From Planctomycetes bacterium MalM25 (GTDB taxonomy: Bacteria; Planctomycetota; Planctomycetia; Pirellulales; Lacipirellulaceae): a stretch of DNA of 64,000 nt. The DNA lies in contig CP036424.1 of NCBI GenBank assembly GCA_007745835.1, forward strand, positions 3,769,968 through 3,833,967. The letters run 5' to 3'. Positions 1 to 8,491 of this stretch are shown piece by piece; positions within the stretch are counted from its first letter, which is position 1, and every line of letters begins with the position of its first letter. The position numbers and the translations under genes are program-made. The notes under the pieces were generated by a model. It did not search any database. It was not told the DNA's origin and saw only the letters and a program-made list of their open reading frames with translations.

Positions 1-1887
1 TTCGGAGGTGTCGTTCGGGTCGGCCGCTGCGGAAGGCGCTGACGCCGCGACGGGTTTCTTCTCCACGGCGGGTCGATCGACCGCCTCGCGGCGTCGGCGT
101 GCGCGGAGCACCTCGACCGAGCCGTCGCGTGGGCAGACGGCGACCACTTCCAACTCGCCCGCCTCGTAGGCGGCGCGGGCCGCGTGGCGTTGGATCTTGC
201 CGCTGGAGGTCTTGGGGATCGAGTTCGGCTTGATCAGCACAACCTCGCGCGGGCTCACCTCGTGCAGCTTGCCGAGTTGAGAGCGGATCGCTCCGCAGAC
301 CTCCTTCAGGTCCGCTTGGCGGTTGCGCGGGGCCTCTTGGACCAGCACCATCTCTTCCGCGCCATCCGCCCCAACGGCGAACGCCGCGCCGGCGCCGACC
401 GGCAAGTCCTCGTGAGCTTCCTCGGCGGTGGTCTCCAGGTCCTGCGGGTAGTGATTCACGCCGCGCAGGATGATCAGGTCCTTCAGACGGCCGTTGACGA
501 AGAGCTCGGGCTGGCCGTCCGCGGCGGTGTGCAGGCAACCGAGGTCGCCCGTCCGCATGAAGGGGCCCCGGCCGTCGGCCGTCTTGGCGAGGAAGGTCTC
601 GGCGGTTGCGTCCTCGCGACGCCAGTACCCCTTGGCGACGCTGGGGCCCTGCACCCAGATCTCGCCCACGCGGCCCATCGGCTGCTCAGCAAGGGTCTCG
701 GGATCGACCACCAGCACGGTCTGGTCCTTCGCGCTGTGCCCCGAGCTGACCAACTGGACCGAGCCTTCAGCGCCCTCGGCGGCGGCTTCGGCGCGGCCCG
801 CCTGCATCGCCTCGGCGTCGAACGAGCGCATCGGTGGGGCGATGAGCTTGTCGCCGCCGGTCACCATCAGCGTCCCCTCCGCCAGGCCGTAGCAGGGGTA
901 GAACGCCTCGCGGCGGAAACCGCACTCGGCGAACGCCTCGGCGAAGCGGTCGAGCGTCTCGGCGCGGACCGGCTCGGCGCCGTTGAAGGCGATCTGCCAC
1001 TGGCTCAGGTCGAGCGTCTTCTTCTCCTCGTCGGTGACACGATCGACGCACAGGTCGTAGGCGAAGTTCGGCCCGCCGCTGATCGAAGCGCCCGTGTCCG
1101 ACAACGCCCGCAACCAGCGGAGCGGCTTCTGCAGGAAGTGCGTGGGCGTCATCACGTTGGTGGGACGGCCGAAGTAGATCGGCTGCAGGATGCCGCCGAT
1201 CAGGCCCATGTCGTGGTAGAGCGGGAGCCAAGTCATGCCCAAGCCGTCCGCCGGCGCCTGGTACGCGCGGGAGATCAGCTGCGTGTTGTGCAGCAGGTTG
1301 CCGTGGCTGACCATCACGCCCTTCGGCGTGCCGGTGCTGCCGGAGGTGTACTGCAGGAAAGCGAGCGTGTCGGGCGTGATCTGCGGGTCGGCCCAGGCCG
1401 CCGCGTCCGACTCGCCGAGCTCGCGGGTGCACTTCCATTCGAGCGCGGCCAGGTCGGGCGTCTCGTCGAGGATCGGCTCGATGCGTCCGAGCACGTCGTC
1501 GGTGGTCAGGCAGATCTTCGGCTCGGCGTCGCCGACGATCGAGCGGATGCGTTCCAGGTTCCGGTTCCGCCGCGGCGGATAGGCGGGCACGGCCACGACA
1601 CCGGCGTACAGGCACCCGAAGAACGCCGCGATGAACTGCTGCCCCGACGGGTACAGCAAGAGAGCCCGCTCGCCCGCCAAGCCGCGGCTCTGCAAGTAGC
1701 CGGCGATCGCGCGAGCGCGGGCGTCGAGTTGGCCGTAGTTCAGGTGCTCGCGCTGCTGCTCGCCATCGATCAAGAAGGTGAAGGCGCGCTGGTGCCCCAA
1801 CGTGCGTGCGCGCTGGCGGAGAAGTCCCACCAGATCGACGATGTCGGGGGTCAGGCCGTAAGTCTCGAAGGAATCAGAGGCTGCCAC
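1..1887 (-). CDS. Fatty-acyl-AMP ligase (FAAL-type adenylate-forming enzyme), 3' end beyond the window
   Basis: The minus strand reads as an adenylate-forming enzyme that activates a fatty or aryl acid as acyl-AMP. At about residues 172-186 is the AMP/ATP loop (TSGSTGTPKGV), followed by the WLPLYHDMGLIG stretch and a GLAEGTLMVTGG stretch typical of FAALs. The C-terminal subdomain (GDLG, GRLKDLIILRG, then a KTSSGKIQR lysine motif) is complete. After it the frame stays open through an Ala/Pro-rich linker to base 1, so a carrier domain or further modules may follow outside the window. The start is a GTG at 1887: an in-frame stop lies four codons upstream (1897-1899) and a GAGAGAG-like ribosome site precedes it. 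FAALs usually hand the acyl group to an acyl carrier protein for lipid or polyketide synthesis; no carrier or ketosynthase is visible here. Confidence 0.85.
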   Translation of the reverse strand, partial: MAASDSFETYGLTPDIVDLVGLLRQRARTLGHQRAFTFLIDGEQQREHLNYGQLDARARAIAGYLQSRGLAGERALLLYPSGQQFIAAFFGCLYAGVVAVPAYPPRRNRNLERIRSIVGDAEPKICLTTDDVLGRIEPILDETPDLAALEWKCTRELGESDAAAWADPQITPDTLAFLQYTSGSTGTPKGVMVSHGNLLHNTQLISRAYQAPADGLGMTWLPLYHDMGLIGGILQPIYFGRPTNVMTPTHFLQKPLRWLRALSDTGASISGGPNFAYDLCVDRVTDEEKKTLDLSQWQIAFNGAEPVRAETLDRFAEAFAECGFRREAFYPCYGLAEGTLMVTGGDKLIAPPMRSFDAEAMQAGRAEAAAEGAEGSVQLVSSGHSAKDQTVLVVDPETLAEQPMGRVGEIWVQGPSVAKGYWRREDATAETFLAKTADGRGPFMRTGDLGCLHTAADGQPELFVNGRLKDLIILRGVNHYPQDLETTAEEAHEDLPVGAGAAFAVGADGAEEMVLVQEAPRNRQADLKEVCGAIRSQLGKLHEVSPREVVLIKPNSIPKTSSGKIQRHAARAAYEAGELEVVAVCPRDGSVEVLRARRRREAVDRPAVEKKPVAASAPSAAADPNDTSE

Positions 1888-2227
1888 GGCGCTCTCTCAG
1901 GATGGATGAAGCCGCCCTGATACCCGGTGCGGCGGGTTTCAAGGCAACTGGTAGGCGGGGCCGCATTAAACTGGACGTATTGGGCAATTTCTACCCGTCG
2001 CCTGCGGCCATCCGCAAGCGACGGGTCGAAGAAGAGCCTGACTCTTTCCCTCAGAGATCGACCGATCGGGCGCCAGCACGCCCGTCGAGCTGCGTCGCCC
2101 GGGCGGACCGGCGGGGGCGGGCCGCGGTCCAACCGCTCCAGCCGCAACGACCTGCAGAAACGAAAAAGGGGCGGGCCGCATTGCGGCCCGCCCCCGGAAA
2201 GAGCGATCGTGATTTTGGCGGCGTTTC
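1888..2227. other. Intergenic gap of 340 bases with a strong stem-loop
   Basis: No credible gene is seen. It holds the leader of the FAAL gene (minus strand). At 1993-2026 a 15-bp stem with a single mismatch and a 4-base loop (arms 1993-2007 and 2012-2026) is not followed by a T run on either strand, so it looks like a leader structure or a dispersed palindrome rather than a terminator. The terminator of the neighbouring BBP7 gene is at 2163-2194. Confidence 0.5.
2163..2194 (-). terminator. Rho-independent terminator of the BBP7 gene
   Basis: A GC-only stem (arms 2168-2180 and 2182-2194, perfectly complementary apart from the turn) is followed on the minus strand by a run of five T (2163-2167). 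It lies 34 bases after the stop codon of the BBP7 gene. Confidence 0.8.
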
Positions 2228-4459
2228 TCAGTGACGCAGCTCGATACCGATGTTCAGGCCATTGGTGAAGATGTCGCCTGTGTGATCATGCACCCCAAAA
2301 TCCGGGGCGTTCCACTTGGTGCTATCGCCGCCACGGTGGATGTTGCCAACGTACTTGGCTGTATAGCCGGCCTGCAGCGAAACGGCCTCAGCCACTCGGT
2401 AGCGAAGCTGAGCCCGCAGCTCCCCGATCGGCGAGAACTCGTCATAGCGGAAGCCATCGACCGAGGTCGTGGTGCGGGCCGTCGCCGAGCGGTTCAGGGC
2501 GCCTGGGATCGCTTCGTACCCGAAGATCCCTTCCTGATCGACATCCACCACGTTGTAACCCACGGCGCCGCGGGCCTCGAGCACGAAGTTCCAGGGGCCG
2601 TCCCGGCGGGTCCACTTCAGACCGAGTTGCGGGGCGATGATCTGGTTCTCCGCGTTCGTGTTCACCCAGGTGCGACCGAGGATGCTACCAATACCTTCGA
2701 AGTAGAAGTCATCCTCGATGTTAAGGAACCGCACGCCATAGGCCAAACGGAGGTCGTCCCAGCGGCCTTGCTGCAGCTTGTGTCGCGTGGAAACCTGATG
2801 CGTCCGCATCAGTTCGACGCCATCGATCTCAGTGTTGTTCCGGATCGTCACCTGATCGAAGAAGACGTTGAACGTGTGCAGGTCCCCGAAGTTGTTGATG
2901 ATGCCGACCACCTCGCCCGCTTCGATAACGCCGTCACCATCGATGTCGGCGAGGACCTGGAAGGTTCCGGCTTGGCCGTTTCCATCGATATCGTCGGCAA
3001 CCCGCTGAGCTTCGTTCACTACGACATCACCACCGTCGGCGTCATCGACCTCCAGGACGACGCCCGACAACGCCACGTTCAGAGCGGTGAGCGACTGTAG
3101 AACGGCTGTGATCTCCGCATCAAGTACATTCGGAGGCACCATCCCCCCGTTGCCTGCCGCAGCAAGATTCTGAGCGGTTTGCAGAGCGAGGATTGCATTC
3201 TGTGCGTTGCCGAAGAAGGGAGCAAGCACAAGCTGATCTTCATCATCGAGACCGGACGTGGCCGTTAGAGCACTGTTGATGTCCGCCAGCATGATACTGA
3301 TCTGCTGATCGAGGGCCGTCTCGTTCGGGTCGGTTGTCGGCGGATCGCTCGCTTCGAGGCTGTAATCCCCAATGGCTCCGACCGCGCCGTTGACATCCAC
3401 TCCATTGAAACTCGGGTTCACCCCGAGGTTAACCGTTTGGAGATCGTCGAACGCGGCGCCGTAGTTGCCCACGTACATGATCGGACCAGCGGTCACGCCA
3501 CCGCTCGCGCCGACGCTATTGTCGTAGTAGTCGCGGTAGCCTGACAGGAAATCGGGGGTCGGCAGATTGAAGTTGACCGGCACGCTGCCGAAGCCAAAGG
3601 CCCAGATATCAACAGTGTCCCCCTCGCCGTCACCGTCGCCGATGCCGTCGCCATCGTCGTCATCAAGGTCACTCAGGAAGTAGGGGTCGGCGCCGAAGAT
3701 CTCAGTTCCCGACTGGCTAAAGTAGATGTGGCCTTCGCCAGCTCCGTAGGTGCCGCCCGCCCGCGACTCGGGGCCGTCGAGAACGGTCATCATCCAGCCG
3801 TTGTCGCCGTCGCTGTATCCGAACTCGTAGCGCTCACCCCATGAGAACCCAGCGTCGGGCAACGCGTCACGGATGCCGTTGCGCACTTGGTACGGGCGCG
3901 GCTCTCCTCCAACACGTGCGACCATGTTGGCCGCAATATTGACCGGATCGGCATTGAATGCCTCAACGGCGGTCTTTAGCCCCGCGACCGTTAGGATACC
4001 TGTGGTATCGAAGTCCATGACCGTATCGTCGGTCAAGGAATCGGTGCCTTGGGTGTTCGCAACCACGAACTTAATCCCGCTATACGAGAGATTCTCGTCC
4101 AGGTCATTGATAAACCCAAACCCCTGGGTCTGGGTCAACGCCAAGAAGGCGGTGTCGTTGCTTGGGGCGCGGTAGATCCGCTCGCTATCGACTGTCAGGC
4201 CCTCCTGACCGATCTCCAACTTCGGGTGGATCGTTCCCCACCACAGCTTGTCCGCCGTGAAGAAGAACCCGGCGTCTCGGCGGGGCATCTGCCCGTCGAG
4301 GTCGAGTTCGACCGGTTCGAACCAGCGAAGATCGTTGTGGTCAACGATCGACTTGGTCCCGTACCCCAGCGCGGGCTGGGCCCAACTGGTGGCGGTCGGC
4401 GCAAGGACGCCTCCCAGGATGGCGGCGGTAGCCAGCAGGCTCATTCGCTTGGCGGACAT
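2228..4459 (-). CDS. BBP7-family outer-membrane beta-barrel protein with calcium-loop-like inserts
   Basis: This 743-residue protein begins with a signal peptide (MSAKRMSLLATAAILGG... ending near SWAQ). Its C-terminal third alternates polar and aromatic residues, with pieces such as RLAYGVRFLNIEDDFYF, WNFVLEARGAVGYN and LQAGYTAKYVGNI, as expected for strands of the putative beta-barrel porin-7 family that is common in planctomycetes. Two acidic segments are unusual: about residues 258-285 (a run of Asp/Gly resembling thrombospondin type 3 repeats) and about 500-515 (DIDGDGVIEAGE, matching an EF-hand or dockerin loop). The ATG at 4459 is preferred over one 19 codons upstream because it gives a clean signal peptide and has a GAGGGAG ribosome site. 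It probably sits in the outer membrane; substrate or ligand is unknown. Confidence 0.85.
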   Translation of the reverse strand: MSAKRMSLLATAAILGGVLAPTATSWAQPALGYGTKSIVDHNDLRWFEPVELDLDGQMPRRDAGFFFTADKLWWGTIHPKLEIGQEGLTVDSERIYRAPSNDTAFLALTQTQGFGFINDLDENLSYSGIKFVVANTQGTDSLTDDTVMDFDTTGILTVAGLKTAVEAFNADPVNIAANMVARVGGEPRPYQVRNGIRDALPDAGFSWGERYEFGYSDGDNGWMMTVLDGPESRAGGTYGAGEGHIYFSQSGTEIFGADPYFLSDLDDDDGDGIGDGDGEGDTVDIWAFGFGSVPVNFNLPTPDFLSGYRDYYDNSVGASGGVTAGPIMYVGNYGAAFDDLQTVNLGVNPSFNGVDVNGAVGAIGDYSLEASDPPTTDPNETALDQQISIMLADINSALTATSGLDDEDQLVLAPFFGNAQNAILALQTAQNLAAAGNGGMVPPNVLDAEITAVLQSLTALNVALSGVVLEVDDADGGDVVVNEAQRVADDIDGNGQAGTFQVLADIDGDGVIEAGEVVGIINNFGDLHTFNVFFDQVTIRNNTEIDGVELMRTHQVSTRHKLQQGRWDDLRLAYGVRFLNIEDDFYFEGIGSILGRTWVNTNAENQIIAPQLGLKWTRRDGPWNFVLEARGAVGYNVVDVDQEGIFGYEAIPGALNRSATARTTTSVDGFRYDEFSPIGELRAQLRYRVAEAVSLQAGYTAKYVGNIHRGGDSTKWNAPDFGVHDHTGDIFTNGLNIGIELRH

Positions 4460-4819
4460 CGGCTCCCTCAGCAAGGGTCTATCGCTTAAGTTCAACGGCG
4501 ATTTATTGGGGCGCAACGACGCACTCGCGGCGACGCCCGGATTCGGTCTGTGCTACTCGTATCGGGAGCGCCGGTTGCTCCAGTTGAGTAGCATTGGCAA
4601 ACCTTGCCGGTTTTTCCGCGCCTGACGGTTGTCCGGTCTGCCCGGCCCCTGGGGCCTTTCGCCTAGGAATCAAGGCTTTCGCAGCGATTCGCCCAAGCTA
4701 GCGTGACGGCGCACGAATCCTTTCGCAGACGCCGATCCGCTGGCCCAACGCCGCCGGAGTGGTAGAAAGGGAGGGAACCGAGCCCTTCTATCCCCCTGCT
4801 GCAACGTTCGAGGTCCGCC
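4460..4819. promoter_or_regulatory. Divergent intergenic region between BBP7 and the TraB-like gene
   Basis: This 360-base stretch must carry promoters for both flanking divergent genes. No gene is recognised. An imperfect hairpin, TAGAAAGGG pairing with CCCTTCTA at about 4762-4791, lies just upstream of the plus-strand gene. No regulator site could be assigned. Confidence 0.4.
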
Positions 4820-5734
4820 GTGTTCCGCCCCCTACCCCGGCTGGCGCGCTACGCCTGGCTGCTAGCACTGGCGGCCCTGTCGCCCGCCGAAGCCCAACGC
4901 ACCGCCACCGCCCCGGCAACTGAAACCAAGAAACCGGGCGACGACGAGTGGGTCCGCTGCCTCCGCAACGACCAGGGCGAACCGATCGGCCTGCAGACGG
5001 CCATCGCCCGCTACGAAGGGATCCCCCAGGGGAGCCGGCGGGCCGTGGCGGTCGATCTGGTCGGAGCGATCCACGTAGGCGACCACGCCTACTACGAGGC
5101 CCTCAACGGCCGCTTCAAGGTGTACGGGGCCGTGCTGTACGAGCTGGTCGCCCCCGAGGGGACCGTTGTGCCGCGTGGCGGCAAGGTGAAGACCGACAAC
5201 GCCCTCGGCGCGATGCAGAACGGCATGAAGGGGATGCTCGACCTGGAGCACCAGCTGGAGATCGTCGACTACACCCGCCCCAACTTCGTCCACGCCGACA
5301 TGTCGTTCGACGAGCTGATGGCCAGCATGAAGGCGCGGGACGAGGGGTTCCTCAAGATGTACTTCCGCATGGTCGGCCAGAGCATCGCCGAGCAGACCAA
5401 AGCGGCTCAGAAAGGCGAATCGGCCGAGTTCGACCTGATGCGGGCGATGTTCTCCGACGACCGCCCCCGGCAGATGAAGATCGCCATGGCGGGCCAGCTC
5501 ACCCAGCTGGAGGGGCTGCTGACCAGCTTCGGCGGGGAGAAGGGGACGACGCTCATCCACGAGCGGAACCGCACGGCGATGGACGTGCTCGCCCGCCAGA
5601 TCGGCCGGGGGGAGCGTTCGCTGGCCATCTTCTACGGCGCCGGGCACCTGACCGATATGGACAAGCGGCTCCGTGAGCGTTTCGGCCTGCGTCAGACCGC
5701 CAAGGAGTGGGTCACGGCGTGGGACCTGCGTTGA
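4820..5734 (+). CDS. Exported TraB/GumN-like protein
   Basis: A 304-residue protein with a signal peptide (MFRPLPRLARYAWLLALAAL, cleavage near AEA-QRT). The segment VDLVGAIHVGDHAYYEALN followed by VLYELVAP resembles the start of the TraB/GumN fold, where a Gly-X-X-His and a following Glu form part of a putative metal-binding active site. The C-terminus has FYGAGHLTDMDKRLRERFG, a second conserved-looking His block. The family is linked to Tiki-like metalloproteases, but activity is not shown for bacterial members, so function here is inferred. The GTG start has a GAGG ribosome site eight bases upstream. The next gene is a separate short reading frame about 195 bases downstream. Confidence 0.6.
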   Translation: MFRPLPRLARYAWLLALAALSPAEAQRTATAPATETKKPGDDEWVRCLRNDQGEPIGLQTAIARYEGIPQGSRRAVAVDLVGAIHVGDHAYYEALNGRFKVYGAVLYELVAPEGTVVPRGGKVKTDNALGAMQNGMKGMLDLEHQLEIVDYTRPNFVHADMSFDELMASMKARDEGFLKMYFRMVGQSIAEQTKAAQKGESAEFDLMRAMFSDDRPRQMKIAMAGQLTQLEGLLTSFGGEKGTTLIHERNRTAMDVLARQIGRGERSLAIFYGAGHLTDMDKRLRERFGLRQTAKEWVTAWDLR

Positions 5735-5928
5735 AGGCGATTCCAGACGGTGAGGAGGGTTGCGGTCTTTCTTCCAGGGAGCCCGAGCGGGGCTTAACTG
5801 AGGGGCCCTAAACCCCGAAAACAGACGGGAGGAGCCCGATTTACCGCCTCGTCAGGGGCAATCGGCTCTGTTAGACTCCGGGGCTCGATCTGAACCGATC
5901 CCCAGCAACACCTACTGGAGACCCCGCG

Positions 5929-6027
5929 ATGGCCAAGCCCGGTCGCCGAGTCAAGAAAGCCAACCACGGCGCCCGCCCCGCGTGCAGCCGTCCCCGCAAG
6001 CAGCGTCGCCAGAAGATCAAGACCTGA
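5929..6027 (+). CDS. 32-residue Lys/Arg-rich protein, ribosomal-protein-like
   Basis: A short frame from ATG 5929, with TGGAG eight bases upstream, to TGA encodes 32 residues of which more than a third are Lys or Arg (MAKPGRRVKKANHG at the start, KQRRQKIKT at the end) with a single Cys. Composition and size recall the small ribosomal protein bTHX or other RNA-binding ribosomal peptides, but no specific family is recognised. It stands alone between the TraB-like and the dehydratase genes. That it is real rests on the ribosome site, high GC at third positions and lack of any other gene in the gap. Confidence 0.6.
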   Translation: MAKPGRRVKKANHGARPACSRPRKQRRQKIKT

Positions 6028-6121
6028 TCTCCGGCGCCCGCTTGCCTCTCCAATCCCGAGAACGCCCGGTCCGCCGGCGCGTTGTTCGTTCTCTTTACAC
6101 CCCGCGTGTCGGAGGTCTCTC

Positions 6122-6640
6122 GTGTCGGCGAAAGACCTGATCCTCGATCCTTCGCAGCTCGACCTCGATAACCCGATTGCGGGCATCGAGGAGATCCGCC
6201 GCTTGATCCCCCAGCGCGACGCGATCGAGCAGCTAACGGCCATCGTCTACGAAGACGTCGAGTCGAATGTCTTCGCCGGCTACAAGGACCTGAGCCAAGA
6301 CGAGTTCTGGGTCAGCGGCCACATGCCGGGCATGCCGATCATGCCGGGCGTCATCATGTGCGAGGCCGCCGCGCAGCTCTGCTCGTTCTTCGTCATGCGG
6401 CACGACCTGCTCGGCTGCGAGATGGTCGGGTTCGGCGGACTCGACGAGGTCCGCTTCCGCGGCGCCGTCACGCCGGGCGATCGCCTCCTGATCGTCGCCC
6501 AGGCCGTGAAGGTCCGCCGGGGGCGCATGATCCGCGCCCGCTTCCAGTGCCTGGTCGGCGACATGATCGCCTGCGAGGGCGAGCTGATGGGCGTCCCGCT
6601 GCCGGTCGACGCCCTACGCGATGCGCTCGCCAAGAAGTGA
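6122..6640 (+). CDS. FabZ-type 3-hydroxyacyl-ACP dehydratase
   Basis: A 172-residue single hotdog-fold protein. The family motif is clear: HMPGMPIMPGVIMCEAAAQ, giving catalytic His67 and Glu81, with the 14-residue spacing seen in FabZ. It would dehydrate 3-hydroxyacyl-ACP in fatty acid (or related polyketide) synthesis in the cytoplasm. It is longer at the N-terminus than E. coli FabZ by about 20 residues. Translation starts at GTG 6122 behind a GGAGG at 6112-6116. No lpxA/lpxD or fab genes adjoin, so it may be the general FabZ or a dedicated paralogue. Confidence 0.85.
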   Translation: MSAKDLILDPSQLDLDNPIAGIEEIRRLIPQRDAIEQLTAIVYEDVESNVFAGYKDLSQDEFWVSGHMPGMPIMPGVIMCEAAAQLCSFFVMRHDLLGCEMVGFGGLDEVRFRGAVTPGDRLLIVAQAVKVRRGRMIRARFQCLVGDMIACEGELMGVPLPVDALRDALAKK

Positions 6641-6740
6641 GCCGCCCGGTGTTCTGCCGAGGTGTTCCCCCCACCGCTCGCCCGCGAGCGACTATAGTTT
6701 GCGGTAGCCGACGCCCCCCTTCGGATCGGGAACGCCCGCG

Positions 6741-7547
6741 ATGCTGCTGCCCCTCTACGACAAGAACCCGCACCGCCGCTGGCCCCTGGTCACGGTGCTG
6801 CTGATCGTGGCGAACGTCGTCTGTTTCTTCTGGTCGTTCCAGGGAGGCGTGCTCTCGTACATCGACACGATCTACGAGCGCGGCTTCATCCCCCAGCGGC
6901 TCACCCAGATCGACGACCCCCAGCCGGTGCCGGTCGAGATCGAGCTGCCCGAGGAGCTCGCGGAGCAGCCCGGGCAGAAGGTCCAACGCCAGCTCACAAC
7001 CGACGCGGCGACCGTGTACGGCACGATGGTCTCGTCGATGTTCCTGCACGGCGGGCTGCTGCACCTGATCGCCAACATGTGGATGCTGTGGGTTTTCGGT
7101 GATAACGTCGAGGACCGGATGGGCCGGCCGGTCTACCTGTTCTTTTACTTCCTGGGCGGCATCGTCGCGGTGCTTGCGCACTGGGCCTCCGACTCGACGA
7201 GCACCATCCCGCTGATCGGCGCGAGCGGAGCCGTCGCCGCCGTGCTGGGGGCGTACGCCGTTACGTTTCCGAAGGCGAAGGTCATGACGCTCGTCTTCCT
7301 CGGCATCCCCTGGATCTTCTCGCTGCCCAGCGCGCTGGTCCTGGGCGTTTGGCTCCTGCTGAACCTCGCGGGGGGCATCCAAGCGCTCGGCGCCCTCGGC
7401 GGACCGGCGGTGGGCGATCAGGTCGCCTACTGGACCCACATCGGCGGCTTCGTGGCGGGCGTGGTGATGGGTCCCCTCCTGATGCTCGGCGCCGAGCCCC
7501 CCGATACGGACTGGCGGAGCGAGAGCCGCGACGTGTTCGAGTTCTGA
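6741..7547 (+). CDS. Rhomboid-family intramembrane serine protease
   Basis: A 268-residue polytopic membrane protein. The rhomboid signatures are present: HGGLLHLIANMWML in the second membrane segment, GASGAV with nucleophile Ser162, and HIGGFVAG with catalytic His233. Between the first membrane helix and the His-rich segment is a periplasmic loop of about 60 residues rich in Gln, Glu and Pro. It would cleave single-pass membrane proteins inside the bilayer; substrate unknown. It is about 100 bases downstream of the dehydratase and 80 bases upstream of trmB on the same strand. Confidence 0.9.
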   Translation: MLLPLYDKNPHRRWPLVTVLLIVANVVCFFWSFQGGVLSYIDTIYERGFIPQRLTQIDDPQPVPVEIELPEELAEQPGQKVQRQLTTDAATVYGTMVSSMFLHGGLLHLIANMWMLWVFGDNVEDRMGRPVYLFFYFLGGIVAVLAHWASDSTSTIPLIGASGAVAAVLGAYAVTFPKAKVMTLVFLGIPWIFSLPSALVLGVWLLLNLAGGIQALGALGGPAVGDQVAYWTHIGGFVAGVVMGPLLMLGAEPPDTDWRSESRDVFEF

Positions 7548-7628
7548 GTCGCTGACCGCCGACTCGCGCCCTGCTCTCGACGCTTTATAGACCCCCCCTA
7601 GACTCTCACTCCCCGCTCGCTACTCGCA

Positions 7629-8291
7629 ATGGGCCGACGCGCTGTTAAGAAGATCCACGAGGGCCTCGACCTGACCGGCAAGCTGCTGGAGTTCGAAGAG
7701 CTGCCCAACCCGTGGGAGAACGGCGCGAGCCTGTTCGACGCCGACCGCCCCCTCGAGATCGAGGTCGGCAGCGGCAAGGGCCTCTTCATCCGCCGCGCCA
7801 CCGCCTGGCGGCCCGAGCACAACTTCCTGGGCATCGAGATCGCCTACCAGTACGCCCGCTTCAGCGCGGCGAACCTGATCCGCGACGGACGCGGTAACGG
7901 CGCGATGGTCGCCGGCGACGGGCTGCGGGTCTTCCGCGAGCTGGTGCCCGACGCCTCGCTCGAAGCGGTGCACGTTTACTTTCCGGACCCGTGGTGGAAG
8001 GCACGGCACCGCAAACGCCGCGTCCTCAACGAGGCGTTCCTCACCGACGTCGGCCGCACACTCCGCGTCGGCGGCCGCCTGCACTTCTGGACCGATGTGC
8101 AGGAGTACTACGAAACGACGCTCGAGCTGATCGACCAGATGCGCGCCAGCGAAGCGGGCCTGCCCCTCGACGGCCCCCACCCCGTCGAGGAACCACCGAG
8201 CGACCACGACCTCGACTACCACACCCACTTCGAACGCCGCACGCGGCAGAACGGTGAGCCGGTTTATCGGTCGGAGTTCGTGAAGCCGTAA
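7629..8291 (+). CDS. trmB: tRNA (guanine-N7-)-methyltransferase
   Basis: This 220-residue protein matches TrmB, which makes m7G46 in tRNA with S-adenosylmethionine. The SAM-binding loop is EVGSGKG near residues 41-47, and the signature VHVYFPDPWWKARHRKRRVLNEAFL, with the PDPW block, is intact. Length is normal for the family. The gene stops just before a block of palindromic repeats. Confidence 0.92.
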   Translation: MGRRAVKKIHEGLDLTGKLLEFEELPNPWENGASLFDADRPLEIEVGSGKGLFIRRATAWRPEHNFLGIEIAYQYARFSAANLIRDGRGNGAMVAGDGLRVFRELVPDASLEAVHVYFPDPWWKARHRKRRVLNEAFLTDVGRTLRVGGRLHFWTDVQEYYETTLELIDQMRASEAGLPLDGPHPVEEPPSDHDLDYHTHFERRTRQNGEPVYRSEFVKP

Positions 8292-8298
8292 GAAGGGA

Positions 8299-8481
8299 AC
8301 CGCCAAGACGCCAAGAGCGCCAAGGATCGCCAAGACGTTCTTTGAAAGGATCAGCGGATCGACGGGCTGAGTAATTGAAGTGTCGGCGAGGCCGTCGCCT
8401 TGCCTCTCGGTCCTTCTAATCCGGTTGATCCTCTCAGATTTCTTCTTGGCGAACCTTGGCGCTCTTGGCGTCTTGGCAGTT
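8299..8481. repeat. Inverted repeat pair of the CCGCCAAGACGCCAAGA family
   Basis: The left arm at 8299-8336 contains successive CGCCAAG units and the right arm at 8443-8481 is its imperfect inverse (CTTGGCGCTCTTGGCGTCTTGG). Inner segments (AAAGGATCA near 8345, TGATCCTCT near 8426) also pair, so the whole could fold as one long hairpin. A single-sided copy lies at 41667-41700. Confidence 0.75.
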
Positions 8482-8491
8482 AATCAGAGTC

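Noticed and set aside
184-1920. 578-codon plus-strand open frame opposite the FAAL gene
   Set aside because: The minus strand encodes clear adenylation motifs over the same bases; the plus frame shows only low-complexity Arg/Val/Ala text.
5794-6243. 149-codon minus-strand open frame over the 32-residue gene and FabZ start
   Set aside because: It conflicts with two plus-strand genes that have ribosome sites and, for FabZ, clear motifs; its translation is Arg/Ser-rich.
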